64,000 nucleotides of DNA from Mycobacterium sp. 050128 (GCF_036409155.1 NZ_JAZGLW010000002.1:62001-126000), one strand, 5' to 3'; counted from the stretch's first letter, positions 44,046 through 55,019 are shown. Made by a program: numbers and translations. Notes: generated by a model not told the origin, from the sequence alone.

Positions 44046-44543
44046 CTAGGCGCCCAGCGCTGCCAGTGCCGCGTCGTAATCGGGCTCCTCGGCGATCTCG
44101 GGCACCAGTTGTGCGTAGGCAACGTTGCCGTCGGCGCCGATCACCACGACGGCCCGGCCGAGCAGCCCGGCCATCGGACCGTCGGCGATCGTGATGCCGT
44201 AGTCCTCGCCGAAGCTGTCGCGGAACGCCGAGGCCGTGGTGACGTTCTCGATGCCTTCTGCGCCGCAGAACCGCTTCTGCGCGAACGGCAGATCCTTGGA
44301 CACGTTCACCACGGTTGCACCGCCGCCGGCGGCACGCTCGTTGAATTTCCGCACGCTGGTCGCACACACCGGGGTGTCGACCGACGGAAAGATGTTCAGC
44401 AGCACGGACTTACCGCTGAACTGGTCGCTGCTGACCACACCCAGATCGGCGCCGGTTAAATTGAAGGCGGGAGCTTTGGATCCGACGGCAGGAAGCTCGC
44501 CGACAGTGTTGATCGCGTTTCCTCGCAGGGTTATCTGTGCCAT
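44046..44543 (-). CDS. tpx: Thiol peroxidase Tpx
   Basis: 165-residue atypical 2-Cys peroxiredoxin, the same length as M. tuberculosis Tpx (Rv1932), with peroxidatic Cys60 (PSVDTPVC) and resolving Cys93 (KRFC) at the same numbers. The TPX family pattern is full. It reduces hydrogen peroxide, alkyl hydroperoxides and peroxynitrite using thioredoxin. The ATG at 44543 is fixed by [18 protein letters not shown]. It converges on the double FadD with a 7-bp gap and is divergent from the GlxA-like regulator. Confidence 0.95.
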   Translation of the reverse strand: MAQITLRGNAINTVGELPAVGSKAPAFNLTGADLGVVSSDQFSGKSVLLNIFPSVDTPVCATSVRKFNERAAGGGATVVNVSKDLPFAQKRFCGAEGIENVTTASAFRDSFGEDYGITIADGPMAGLLGRAVVVIGADGNVAYAQLVPEIAEEPDYDAALAALGA

Positions 44544-44620
44544 GGGCACAGTCTGCCAAGGCCGCTTGAGCGACCCGGGATCAGGTCCGGCTCGGAGTCG
44601 ATGTCCTGATTCGTGGGGTA

Positions 44621-44654
44621 CTAGGCCTAGACGACATACCCTGGTTGGGCCAAC
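44621..44654. promoter_or_regulatory. Palindromes in the tpx / GlxA-like divergent promoter
   Basis: Two small perfect palindromes: CTAGGCCTAG at 44621-44630, and GTTGG-G-CCAAC at 44644-44654, ending 9 bp before the regulator ATG. They could be regulatory half-sites; symmetry and location are the only support. Confidence 0.35.
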
Positions 44655-44663
44655 ACTGAATCC

Positions 44664-45614
44664 ATGGTTCGCAAGGTCGTTATCGTCGGCTTTCCGGGTG
44701 TGCAGGCACTCGATGTCGTCGGGCCCTACGACGTGTTCACCGGCGCAGCGCTGCTGACCGACGGCGGATACGACGTCGTCTTGGCCTCGGTGCCGGGCCG
44801 GCCGATCACCACCCCGACCGGCCTCGCGTTCGTCGGCGCCCCGCTGCCCGATCCGGACGACCAGATCGACACGGTCGTGCTGCCCGGCGGTGGCGGCGTC
44901 GACGCCGCTCGGCACGACGCGGACCTGGTGACCTGGATCAAAGCCGCCGCGGGCAGCGCGCGCCGCGTCGTCACCGTCTGCACGGGCGCCTTTCTCGCCG
45001 CCGAGGCCGGGCTGCTGGACGGCTGCCGCGCCACCACCCACTGGGCCTTCGCCGAGCGGCTGGCCGGAGAGTTCCCCGACGTCGAGGTCGATCCCGATCC
45101 GATCTTCGTGCGGAGCTCCGAGGTGGTGTGGACGGCCGCGGGTGTCGCCGCGGGCATCGATCTCGCGCTGTCCCTGGTCGAGGACGACCACGGAACCGAG
45201 ACCGCGCAGACCGTCGCCCGCTGGATGGTGCTGTATCTGCGCCGCCCCGGCGGGCAGACGCAATTCGCGGCGCCGGTATGGGTGCCGCGCGCCAAACGCG
45301 TCTGCATCCGCGAGGTGCAGGAGGCCATCGAGGCGCAGCCGGGAGCCGCGCACAGCATCGGTGATCTGGCTCGCCGGGCAACGATGAGTCCGCGGCATTT
45401 CACTCGGGTGTTCACCGATGAGGTCGGCGAGGCGCCCGGTCACTACGTCGAACGGGTCCGCACTGAAGCCGCCCGCCGGCAGTTGGAAGAAACCGACGAC
45501 ACCGTTGTCGCGATCGCGGCCCGATGCGGCTTCGGCACCGCAGAAACCATGCGGCGCAACTTCATTCGTCGTATCGGTGTTTCTCCGGACCAGTACCGCA
45601 AGACGTTTGCCTAA
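44664..45614 (+). CDS. GlxA-family AraC-type regulator with DJ-1/PfpI domain (Rv1931c-like)
   Basis: 316 residues. N-terminal DJ-1/PfpI (class I glutamine amidotransferase-like) domain, about 1-190, starting [21 protein letters not shown], with the nucleophile-elbow Cys in [18 protein letters not shown]-terminal AraC double helix-turn-helix, about 215-316: [20 protein letters not shown] and [35 protein letters not shown]. Synteny fits Rv1931c, divergent from tpx as in M. tuberculosis. Probably senses a small molecule; targets unknown, with the adjacent DJ-1 gene a likely one. Confidence 0.9.
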   Translation: MVRKVVIVGFPGVQALDVVGPYDVFTGAALLTDGGYDVVLASVPGRPITTPTGLAFVGAPLPDPDDQIDTVVLPGGGGVDAARHDADLVTWIKAAAGSARRVVTVCTGAFLAAEAGLLDGCRATTHWAFAERLAGEFPDVEVDPDPIFVRSSEVVWTAAGVAAGIDLALSLVEDDHGTETAQTVARWMVLYLRRPGGQTQFAAPVWVPRAKRVCIREVQEAIEAQPGAAHSIGDLARRATMSPRHFTRVFTDEVGEAPGHYVERVRTEAARRQLEETDDTVVAIAARCGFGTAETMRRNFIRRIGVSPDQYRKTFA

Positions 45615-45644
45615 GTTGATTGCTGATCAGAGAGGACCGCACCG

Positions 45645-46400
45645 ATGACCCAGATCGCCTTCGTGGCTTACCCCGGATTCACCGCGCTGGACATGATCGG
45701 ACCGTACGAAGTGCTGCGCAATCTGCCCGGCGCCGAGGTGCGGTTCGTCTGGCACGAGTCCGGGCCGATCACCGCGGACTCCGGCGTACTGGTCATCGGC
45801 GCCACGCATTCACTGGCCGAAACCCCCTCGCCCGACGTCATTCTCGTGCCCGGCGGACCGTCGACTCCGGTGCATGCCCGCGACGAGGTGCTGCTGGACT
45901 GGCTGCGTTCGGCGCATCGAAACGCGAGCTGGACGGCGTCGGTGTGCTCGGGCTCGGTGATCCTGGCCGCGGCCGGCCTGCTCGAGAGCCGCCGGGCGAC
46001 GTCACATTGGCTGGCGATCCCGATGCTGAAGGGATTCGGCGCGATCCCGGTCAGCGACGAGCGGGTCGTGCGCCAGGACAACGTCATCACCAGTGCCGGC
46101 GTGTCCGCGGGACTGGACCTCGCGTTCCGGCTGGCCGCTGAGATCGGGGGCGAGGGCCGCGCCAAGGCGATCCAGCTCGCGATCGAATACGACCCGCAGC
46201 CACCGTTCGACTCCGGTCACATGTCGAAGGCGTCGGCAACCACGAAAGCCGCTGCCACCGCACTGCTCTCGAAGGACAGCGCCAAGCCGGCCAACCTCAA
46301 GGCGACGACGATGATCGCCTGGGATCAGGCACTGTCGGCGGTCCGGTCACGGCGCCGCAAGCGACAGCCGGACCTCGCCGCGGTTTCTCCGAAGGCTTAG
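45645..46400 (+). CDS. DJ-1/PfpI family protein (Rv1930c-like)
   Basis: 251 residues. DJ-1/PfpI fold (about 1-190): IAFVAYPGFTALDMIGPYEVL, ILVPGGPSTPVHARDE, and the elbow Cys in WTASVCSGSVILAAAGLLE. It aligns well with the N-terminal domain of the preceding regulator but lacks the AraC part; instead a 55-residue basic tail (KASATTKAAATALLSKDSAKPANLK and RSRRRKRQPD) follows. Isocyanide hydratase and glyoxalase-like activities occur in this family. 30 bp after the regulator, likely one operon. Confidence 0.85.
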   Translation: MTQIAFVAYPGFTALDMIGPYEVLRNLPGAEVRFVWHESGPITADSGVLVIGATHSLAETPSPDVILVPGGPSTPVHARDEVLLDWLRSAHRNASWTASVCSGSVILAAAGLLESRRATSHWLAIPMLKGFGAIPVSDERVVRQDNVITSAGVSAGLDLAFRLAAEIGGEGRAKAIQLAIEYDPQPPFDSGHMSKASATTKAAATALLSKDSAKPANLKATTMIAWDQALSAVRSRRRKRQPDLAAVSPKA

Positions 46401-46876
46401 TGCGCGTTGGGTTGCAGGAACTCGGTGGACGCGAACTGCCCGCCCGCTTCCATCCACGCCGCGACGGCCCCCGGCGCGTCGCGGTTGGGGTTGTAGATGT
46501 CTTCCTCGCTGGAGAACAGGCCGTTGCCGGCGTAGACCAGTCGAGTCCAGTTCGGGAACCAGAACGGTTCCCCGTTCGGGTCGGTCGGGTGGTCGAGCAG
46601 GTTCTTGATCATGATGACGACGGCGTCATTCTCCTCATCGTAGGCAATCCAGTCGCTGGGAAAGCGCATGTGCGGGAACGGCGCCATGACGGCGACGATC
46701 CATTCCCGGACCGCCTCGCGGCCGTGAAAGACGCCGTAGTGGTGTTCGATGTAGACAACGTCCTCAGTGAACAAATCCGCAAAAGGTGCCCAGTCGCCGG
46801 AGGCGCTGCACTCTTCGGCCACGGTTGTGTAGTGCTCGACGGCTTGCTCGATTTCGGCTCTGCTGAAGTTGCCCAT
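46397..46876 (-). CDS. SnoaL-like / NTF2-fold protein
   Basis: 159 residues. SnoaL_4-like: SRAEIEQAVEHYTTVAEECSASGDWAPFADLFTEDVVYIEHHYGVFHGREAVREWI, then MRFPSDWIAYDEENDAVVIMIKN, with His/Tyr/Asp placed around the cavity (EHHYG). The start at 46876 (MGNFSRAE) is next to the divergent promoter; the longer frame crosses the SDR gene's start. Divergent from the SDR with a KstR-like box between them, so both may belong to a sterol-type regulon. Reaction unknown. 4-bp convergent overlap with the DJ-1 gene. Confidence 0.8.
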   Translation of the reverse strand: MGNFSRAEIEQAVEHYTTVAEECSASGDWAPFADLFTEDVVYIEHHYGVFHGREAVREWIVAVMAPFPHMRFPSDWIAYDEENDAVVIMIKNLLDHPTDPNGEPFWFPNWTRLVYAGNGLFSSEEDIYNPNRDAPGAVAAWMEAGGQFASTEFLQPNAH

Positions 46877-46887
46877 AGCGGACACAC

Positions 46888-46901
46888 TAGAACGTGTTCT
46901 G
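46888..46901. promoter_or_regulatory. KstR-like palindrome between the SnoaL protein and SDR genes
   Basis: TAGAACGTGTTCTG contains the perfect 12-bp palindrome AGAAC-GT-GTTCT (46889-46900). It meets the published KstR pattern TnnAACnnGTTnnA at seven of eight fixed positions (final A is G). It is 12 bp from one start and 34 bp from the other. Other TetR proteins bind similar sites, so KstR is a suggestion only. Confidence 0.55.
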
Positions 46902-46934
46902 GTTTTACGGGGCCCGTCCGGATAGGGATATCGC

Positions 46935-47702
46935 ATGAGCGTGTTGGAGTTGTTTGACTTGCGCGGCAGGACGGCTCTGGTGACCGGAGCGTCCACCGGT
47001 ATCGGCAAAAAGGTGGCCGAGGCCTATCTGCAAGCCGGTGCACAAGTGGCCATTGCGGCACGCCATACCGAGGTCTTGGCGGAGGTCGCCGCCGAGCTCG
47101 CTGCGGCCGGTGACAAGGTCGTGCCGATCACCTGTGACGTGACCCAACCCGATCAGGTGAACCGCATGGTCGACCAGGTGATCACGGAGATGGGCGGCAT
47201 CGACATTGCCGTCTGCAATGCCGGGATCATCAATCTGAAAGCGATGCTGGACATGTCGCCGGAGGAATTCCAGGCCATCCAGGACACGAACGTGAACGGC
47301 GTCTTCCTCACCGCGCAGGCGGCGGCCCGCGCGATGGTCAAACAGGGCCGCGGCGGCGCCATCATCACCACCGCCTCGATGTCCGGCCACATCATCAACG
47401 TTCCGCAACAGGCGGGCCACTACTGCACCTCCAAGGCCGCGGTCATCCACCTGACCAAGGCGATGGCCGTCGAGCTCGCGCCGCACAACATCCGGGTGAA
47501 CAGCGTCAGCCCGGGCTACATCCTCACCGAGCTCGTCGAACCGATGGCCGAATATCACCGGCTGTGGGAGCCCAAGATTCCGCTCGGCCGCATCGGCCGG
47601 CCGGAGGAACTCGTCGGCCTCTACGTCTACCTGGCCAGCGACGCGTCCAGCTACATGACCGGTTCGGACGTCGTGATCGACGGCGGCTACACCATCCCGT
47701 GA
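46935..47702 (+). CDS. Short-chain dehydrogenase/reductase (Rv1928c-like)
   Basis: 255-residue classical SDR, the length I recall for Rv1928c. TGASTGIGKKVAEAYLQAG cofactor turn; basic Arg-His after strand 2 (IAARHTE) favours NADP(H); CNAGI; catalytic Ser in TASMSGH and Tyr-x3-Lys in YCTSK; C-terminal GSDVVIDGGYTIP. Resembles gluconate/sorbitol-type SDRs but with no sure substrate. Its position beside Rv1927- and FadD31-like genes follows M. tuberculosis order. A KstR-like box precedes it. Confidence 0.85.
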   Translation: MSVLELFDLRGRTALVTGASTGIGKKVAEAYLQAGAQVAIAARHTEVLAEVAAELAAAGDKVVPITCDVTQPDQVNRMVDQVITEMGGIDIAVCNAGIINLKAMLDMSPEEFQAIQDTNVNGVFLTAQAAARAMVKQGRGGAIITTASMSGHIINVPQQAGHYCTSKAAVIHLTKAMAVELAPHNIRVNSVSPGYILTELVEPMAEYHRLWEPKIPLGRIGRPEELVGLYVYLASDASSYMTGSDVVIDGGYTIP

Positions 47703-47706
47703 GAAC

Positions 47707-48459
47707 TCACTGAACCAGGCACGGGCGGCCGAAGCGGGTTCGTACACCCGGTGAATACAGGCCGCGCATTCGATCGCCGGCTCGCGGCACCGCACTGGCG
47801 TCGATCAGTTCGTCAGTCAGCTCGAGGATGTGGGCCGCGCGCAGCGGCCACGGTCCGTGCGCGTTGGGCACCCACCACGTCCGGCCGGCCCAGCGCGTGT
47901 GCGCGCCCCAGCGAGCGGTGAGCCAGACCTCCAACGGCGTCGGCTCCACCTCGTCGCCGACGGCGACGGTCAGCCGGGTGCGCAGGCCGCGGCGCGGCCA
48001 CCGCCGCACGCTGTCATAGGTGATGTGGTTGCTGTCGCGGGTTATCCGCATCTTGGCCCAGGTGTAGGGGATGCCGAGGCCGATCCGGGTGACGGGGACG
48101 ACGGCCAGGCGAGCGGTTTCCAGTGACCGGAACAGGACGCCGTGTCGAGCGGCGTCGTCGATCGAGTACAGCCGGACGTTGGTCTCGGCGAAGCTGCCAA
48201 AGTACGGAAGCCGCAGTGCGGTAACGACTTTCGTGCTCGTCATCATGAACGGGACCAACGCCACGTAGGTCAGCCCGTCGGCGAAAACGTCGGGACGCGT
48301 CCCCGGTGGATACAGGTGTGCGACGGTGTCGGGCTGGACCGGCCAATGCACGAACGTCAGGTCGCTCCACTGTTGGTCGAAGGTGACCGGGCCTGGCAGC
48401 GGTGGCGGTATGACCGGATAACCGGCGAGCGACTCATCAGGTTGCCCGTGTGCGGTCAT
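47707..48459 (-). CDS. DUF2071 (YqjF-like) protein (Rv1927-like)
   Basis: 250-residue protein of the DUF2071 family, a fold related to acetoacetate decarboxylase. Landmarks: FDQQWSDLTFVHWPVQPDTVAHLYPPGTRPDVFADGLTYVALVPF (split across strands), SFAETNVRLYSIDD, then the C-terminal LTARWGAHTRWAGRTWWVPNAHGPWPLRAAHIL. The catalytic Lys of acetoacetate decarboxylase is not identifiable. It corresponds by place and length to Rv1927. Converges on the SDR with a 4-bp gap. No function is established for the family. Confidence 0.75.
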   Translation of the reverse strand: MTAHGQPDESLAGYPVIPPPLPGPVTFDQQWSDLTFVHWPVQPDTVAHLYPPGTRPDVFADGLTYVALVPFMMTSTKVVTALRLPYFGSFAETNVRLYSIDDAARHGVLFRSLETARLAVVPVTRIGLGIPYTWAKMRITRDSNHITYDSVRRWPRRGLRTRLTVAVGDEVEPTPLEVWLTARWGAHTRWAGRTWWVPNAHGPWPLRAAHILELTDELIDASAVPRAGDRMRGLYSPGVRTRFGRPCLVQ

Positions 48460-48492
48460 CTCATCATCGTGACACGCCCACGGCTCAACGCA

Positions 48493-48861
48493 TCAGGAGC
48501 CGTCGAGCATCCACTGCCGCGCTTCCTCCAGTTGTCCAGCGGGAAAATGCCGGATCTCGGCCGACACGAAATGCGGGGCCAGACGCTCGGCGACATCCCC
48601 CAGTTGCGAGTCGGTCACCACCCCGATTTTCTTGACGTGCCGGTGGTGGTCCCGAACGAAACGCAGGTGGGTGATCATCGACCCAAAACTGTCCCAACCC
48701 GGGAACGACGCCGCGTTGATAATCAGGCCGGCAAGGTCGCCATGGGCCTCGATCAGGGGGTCAACCGCTTGCGCGAGTGCGACGAAATCTTGCTTGTCGA
48801 GCGCGGCCTTCGGTCGCACCTCCAAGATGGAATGCTCTTTGTCCAAATCGTATTCGATCAT
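48493..48861 (-). CDS. STAS/SEC14-type (SpoIIAA-like) protein
   Basis: 122 residues. Matches the SpoIIAA-like/DUF3478 group: MIEYDLDKEHSILEVRPKAALDKQDFVALAQAVDPLIEAHGDLAGLIINAASFPGWDS, with FVRDHHRHVKKIGVVTDS and AEIRHFPAGQLEEARQWM after it. The ATG at 48861 has GAGGAG about 7 bases upstream; the longer frame to 48960 adds a Ser/Thr-rich head with no fold. Related proteins are small cytosolic or membrane-associated lipid- or partner-binding modules of unknown job. Confidence 0.75.
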   Translation of the reverse strand: MIEYDLDKEHSILEVRPKAALDKQDFVALAQAVDPLIEAHGDLAGLIINAASFPGWDSFGSMITHLRFVRDHHRHVKKIGVVTDSQLGDVAERLAPHFVSAEIRHFPAGQLEEARQWMLDGS

Positions 48862-48977
48862 GCCCGGCTCCTCGATGATCGCGGTATTGGTCGCCGATGA
48901 TGGCGATGCGGTCATGATGCCGAGCGCCGACAGGTGTTGATAAGGGTCCAAAGGCATCACGCAGCTCCTGAAAGGCC

Positions 48978-49634
48978 CTAACCCTCAATCTCACCGGAGA
49001 TTCCCCGCTCGATGCTGGCCTGCGTAGTGGCGGGCAACACGATCAGCCCATCGAGTTCTTTGCGGGCCGACTCGTAGGCGGTTTGCCGCTCCCGCGGCGC
49101 GGCGGCTGCGTCCGATGCCATCCGCAACAGGCGCTGGGCGCGCGTGATGCGCTGTTGTTCATCGCGGGAGAAGTCGTTGCGGCGTCTGCGTATTGCCTCG
49201 GCCTCGGCGACGTTGAACGCGGTCACGTAATCCTCGACGGCGACTTGATAGCGCGCGGCGGATTCGCGGTCGTCGAGCAGATCCTCGGCCTTGACGGGTC
49301 GCAACAGGTCCGCGCGCAGCTTGGCCTTGTGAAAGGCGACGGTGAGCGGATCGCGCAGATTCGTCATCAGCGGGAAGTCGAGCAGCTTGGCGAAGTCGAG
49401 TTCGTACTCCAGCCAGCGGGTGTCGGTGCGGTGGTGTTCGTCGAGGATCCGTCGCAGCGATCGCCATTGCGCGGCTTGACTGGTGGCGGTGGGTTCGGGC
49501 AGCGGCGCCGTGGGCTCTGGCGCGTCGGCGGCTCGCCGCTTGTTCGCGCCGAAGGCGCGCACCGCGCCGATAGCCAGGCCCACCAGCGGCAGCAGCAGAA
49601 TGAGGAGCTCCGCCAGCCGGATGATCAGACCCAT
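48978..49634 (-). CDS. Membrane-anchored helical protein, unknown function
   Basis: 218 residues. An N-terminal membrane helix (about 3-25, LIIRLAELLILLLPLVGLAIGAV) is followed by a Pro/Ala linker and a mostly helical, highly charged cytoplasmic region (about 55-218) with many Arg/Glu heptads (AEAEAIRRRRNDFSRDEQQRITRAQ, read in two parts), likely coiled coil. The ATG at 49634 is taken because translation starts right at the hydrophobic segment. Similar topology is common in actinobacterial proteins of unknown role. Lies between the STAS and fadD31 genes, same strand. Confidence 0.65.
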   Translation of the reverse strand: MGLIIRLAELLILLLPLVGLAIGAVRAFGANKRRAADAPEPTAPLPEPTATSQAAQWRSLRRILDEHHRTDTRWLEYELDFAKLLDFPLMTNLRDPLTVAFHKAKLRADLLRPVKAEDLLDDRESAARYQVAVEDYVTAFNVAEAEAIRRRRNDFSRDEQQRITRAQRLLRMASDAAAAPRERQTAYESARKELDGLIVLPATTQASIERGISGEIEG

Positions 49635-49674
49635 ATGGCCAGGATGCCACCGGGAGCGTCGTGCGGCCGAGTTG

Positions 49675-51504
<1,830 letters not shown>

Positions 51505-51598
51505 ATCCGCAGTCTAGGTGGGCCGCGATACTGCGCTTCGGATCCGGCCGTCGGCTAGAGTCCGAGTCGACACCGCCGCGGGGGCCTTGAGGAGCAAC

Positions 51599-51976
51599 GT
51601 GGACTCTGCCGATCAGCACCCCGAGACGCGCGAGGGCGCATTGGCCCGAGTGCTCGCTTATCGCACTCGGTGGCGGGCCAAGGCGATGCCGGTTCGGGTG
51701 AGCCTTGCCGTCCTGGGCGGCGTGCTGCTCGTCGCCTCCATTCCGCTGATCGTGTTGCTCCCCGAAGTCGGGATCCCCGCGCTGCTGGTCGCTTTTCGCT
51801 TGCTCGCGGTCGAAGCGCTTTGGGCCGCGCGCGCCTACGCGTGGACGGATTGGCGCTTTTCCCAACTGCAGCACTGGTTTCATCGCCAGTCCCGCGGTGT
51901 TCGCGCCGCCATCGTCGCGAGCCTGATTCTGCTGGCGGTGGCAATCGTCGTTGTCTTTGTCTACGAGTTCATTTAG
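51599..51976 (+). CDS. Small membrane protein (Rv1924c-like)
   Basis: 125 residues, near the 126 I recall for Rv1924c, in the matching place divergent from fadD31. The GTG at 51599 has AGGAG 5-9 bases upstream. A hydrophilic head (ADQHPETREGALARVLAYRTRWRAKAMP, across the first 35 residues) is followed by two joined hydrophobic segments (about 37-78), a loop WAARAYAWTDWRFSQLQHWFHRQ (about 80-100) and a last helix (about 104-124). Looks like a TIGR02611-type protein (putative transmembrane PGPGW); no function is known. Confidence 0.75.
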   Translation: MDSADQHPETREGALARVLAYRTRWRAKAMPVRVSLAVLGGVLLVASIPLIVLLPEVGIPALLVAFRLLAVEALWAARAYAWTDWRFSQLQHWFHRQSRGVRAAIVASLILLAVAIVVVFVYEFI

Positions 51977-52070
51977 GGCCACGCGGCGGCAACCAATCTA
52001 GAGTTACCTGAGCGTTTCCCCTATTCAACGAGAGCACGATGCGTGCACCCCGCGCGGTAAAGGCGGCCCA

Positions 52071-53477
52071 ATGACGACCACAAGAGAAGAACATGTCGGG
52101 CGTCGCGGCCTCATGCAGCGATTCACGATGCTGTGCGTCCGGTATGTCGAACGCTTGATGCCGGACCCGTATTTGTTCGCGGTCATTTTGACTCTGATCG
52201 TGGTCGCACTTGTTGCCTTACTCGTTCGGGGTGCGACGCCTACCGGGGTCCTCAAAGCGTGGTACGGCGGAGTATGGGGAGCGCAGAACATCTTCACCTT
52301 CGCGTTCCAGATGGTGCTGATTTTGGTCACGGGTTACACGCTGGCCGAGGCACCCATCGTGAAACGGGCCATCATCGCACTCGCCGGCAAGCCGACGAAC
52401 CAGGTGCAAGGGGCCCTGCTGTGCTTCGGCGTCAGTAGCCTCTTCTCGCTGTTGAACTGGGGGCTGGGCCTGGTGGCAGGTGCACTGGTCGCGCGACAGG
52501 TCGCAAAGCGGCTCCCCAACGTGCATTTCGGTTACCTGATCGCGACCGGGTTTATGGGCTACCTGGTCTGGACGCAGGGATTGTCGTCATCGATCGCGTT
52601 GGCCAACACCGATACGACCAGCCCCATCAACGTGATTCACAAGATGACCGGACTGATCGTGCCGTTGAAGCTGACGATTTTCCAGCCCTACAGCTGGGTC
52701 GCCGTGGTCGCGATGGTCGCGCTGGTCGCCGCCACGATCTGGCGGATGGAGCCCGATGAAAGCCTCGAACCCGACCCGGCGGTGTTCGACGAAGAGCCGG
52801 TACCGGATCCGCCCCAGGGTCCGCCGACGTTCGCCGAGCGGCTGGAGAGCCTCTGGATTCTCAACGCCCTCGTATTCGCGGCCGGCATAACGTATTTCGT
52901 GCTGAGCGGCTTCGCGCTGAACATCTCGTCGATGATCATGTTGTTCACCGTCACCAGTGCGTTGCTGCATGGCACGCCGATTCGCTTTATTCGCGCGTTT
53001 TCCGGTGCGGCGAAAGTGTCCGGCCCATTGCTGCTGCAGTATCCCCTGTACGGCGGAATCGCCGGCCTGCTGGGTTATTTGCCGGTGGGATCCGGTCGCG
53101 CGCTGCAGACGGTGCTCGCCGAGGCCCTGGTGCGCGGCGCCGATCAGTACACGCTGCCATTCCTGACATTCGTTGGCTCCGTTATTATTTCGCTGTTCGT
53201 CCCGTCCGGCGGCGGGCACTGGGCGGTGCAGGGGCCCATCGCGGTGGGCTCGGCGCTGGCCATCGGCCAGCATTCGCCGGCCTACCTGGGGCTGATCTCG
53301 ATGTCGGTCGCGGTCGGCGAGGGTGTCGCCAACATGATTCAGCCGTTCTGGTTGTTGCCGGTGCTCGCGATCGCGAAGCTCAACGTGCGTCAGGTAATGG
53401 GCTTTACGGTGATCGCGTTCCTGATCGGTTTCGCGGTGTCCGGGGCCGCGGTTCTCATCGCCCCGCACGTCTTGTGA
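52071..53477 (+). CDS. Short-chain fatty acid transporter, AtoE family
   Basis: 468-residue integral membrane protein with about 11 hydrophobic segments, matching AtoE/TIGR00366 carriers for short-chain fatty acids. Landmarks: LMPDPYLFAVILTL near the N-terminus, LFSLLNWGLGLVAGALVAR, GFMGYLVWTQGLSSSIAL, and VPSGGGHWAVQGPIAVGSALAIG near the C-terminus. A charged cytosolic loop (MEPDESLEPDPAVFDEEPVP) splits the two halves. It overlaps the following amidase as GTGA, so the two are coupled. Substrate by family only. Confidence 0.85.
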   Translation: MTTTREEHVGRRGLMQRFTMLCVRYVERLMPDPYLFAVILTLIVVALVALLVRGATPTGVLKAWYGGVWGAQNIFTFAFQMVLILVTGYTLAEAPIVKRAIIALAGKPTNQVQGALLCFGVSSLFSLLNWGLGLVAGALVARQVAKRLPNVHFGYLIATGFMGYLVWTQGLSSSIALANTDTTSPINVIHKMTGLIVPLKLTIFQPYSWVAVVAMVALVAATIWRMEPDESLEPDPAVFDEEPVPDPPQGPPTFAERLESLWILNALVFAAGITYFVLSGFALNISSMIMLFTVTSALLHGTPIRFIRAFSGAAKVSGPLLLQYPLYGGIAGLLGYLPVGSGRALQTVLAEALVRGADQYTLPFLTFVGSVIISLFVPSGGGHWAVQGPIAVGSALAIGQHSPAYLGLISMSVAVGEGVANMIQPFWLLPVLAIAKLNVRQVMGFTVIAFLIGFAVSGAAVLIAPHVL

Positions 53478-55019
53478 AGTCGACGCGTCTGTCACCGACC
53501 GCGCGGGTGGCCGCCGCCTATCGCGCCATCGCCGAGGCCGACCGGCCCGAGGTCTGGATCACGCTGCGCGAACAGGCCGACGTGCTCGACGATGCCGTGG
53601 CCGTCGAACACCGCCTGGCCGCGGGTGAGCGGTTGGCCCTGGCGGGGCTGGTGGTCGCGGGTCAAGGACAACATCGACGTGGCGGGTCTACCGACCACCG
53701 CGGGATGCCGCGAGTTCGCGTACCAGCCGGCGACCACCGCGGTCGCCATCGAACGGCTCCGCGACGCGGGGGCCGTCGTGCTCGGTAAGACGAATCTCGA
53801 CCAATTCGGTTGCGGGTTGGCCGGCACCCGCAGTCCCTATGGCGCCGTGCGTAATTCGCGTCATCCGAACTTGGTCTCGGGAGGGTCGAGTTCGGGTTCG
53901 GCCGTCGCCGTGGCGCTGGGCATCGCCGATATCGGCATCGGCACCGACACCGCCGGATCGGTTCGGGTCCCCGCCGCGCTCAACGGTCTGGTCGGCATCA
54001 AACCCACCCTCGGGATCATCCCCACCCATGGGGTCGTCCCGGCCTGCGCGAGCTACGACGCGGTCTGCGTGCTGGCGGCCGACCTCGCTCTGGCCGAAAC
54101 CGCGGTCGCCGTGATGGCCGGACCCGATCCGCGCGAGCCCCGCAGCCGCCGGTGGCCCGCCGACGTTCGCCTCGCGGCGCCGGACGCCCCACGGCTGGCG
54201 ATCCCGGAAGCTGCGAACCTCGCCGCGCTGCGCCCCGGCTACCGCGAGGCGTTCGCGCAGTCGGTACGTCGTGCGAACGACGCCGGGTTCGGCGTCCAGC
54301 CCGTCGATATCTCCGTCCTGCTGGATGCCGCGTTGCTGCTCTATGACGGCGCGATCGTCGCCGAACGATACGCGGCCGTCGGCGCATTCCTCGACACCGC
54401 ACCGGCGAGCGCGGATCCCGTTGTCGCGTCGATCATTACCGCGGCGCGCGAGGTCACCGGCCCGGCCTTCGCCGCCGATCTGGACGCGTTGGTACGGGCA
54501 CGGGCCGATGCCGCTTGCCTGCTCGACGGTTTCGACGCGTTGCTGCTGCCCACCACCACCGAACATCCCTCGCTGAGTGAGGTAAGCGCTGATCCCGTCG
54601 GGATCAGCCGTCGCATGGGCACGTATACCAATTTCTGCAATCTGCTCGACATGGCCGCGGTCACCGTGCCCGTCGCGCCGACGCCTGCCGGCACTCCGTT
54701 CGGCGTGACGATCGTGGTCCCCGCCTTCAACGACCAAATCGCTGCCGACATCGGCGCACGATTGACCGGCACCGCCTCGGAACCGTTGGTCCGAAGCGGG
54801 GTCGAACTAGCGGTATTCGGACAGCCACTGCATCGGCAGCTAAACCGACTGGGCGCCCGGTTCGTCGAACACATCCGGACGCCCGACGCCCGGCCGGGTG
54901 AATTGTTCCGGATCTCCGAAGCCGGCCTGGGAAGTTTGGTTGCCGCCTTGCCCGCGCCGATGGCTTTGACCAATCTCGAACTCGAGGACGGCCGTACGGT
55001 CACCGGTGTGACCGGCTGA
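53474..55019 (+). pseudogene. Allophanate hydrolase (amidase signature family) broken by one extra base
   Basis: Together two frames encode one amidase of about 514 residues. Frame 1 starts at GTG 53474 and runs to LALAGLVVA; the homology then continues in the next frame at KDNIDVAGLPTTAGC. One surplus G in the GGG at 53659-53661 accounts for the shift: removing it gives LVVAVKDNIDV. The Ser-cisSer-Lys triad is otherwise intact: Lys in VKDNID, cis-Ser and Ser in GGSSSGSAVAV and GTDTAGSVRVPA. The C-terminal AtzF domain is present but short (ends LELEDGRTVTGVTG), lacking the usual last 20 or so residues. Could be a sequencing error in a GC-rich run or a real mutation. Confidence 0.8.
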
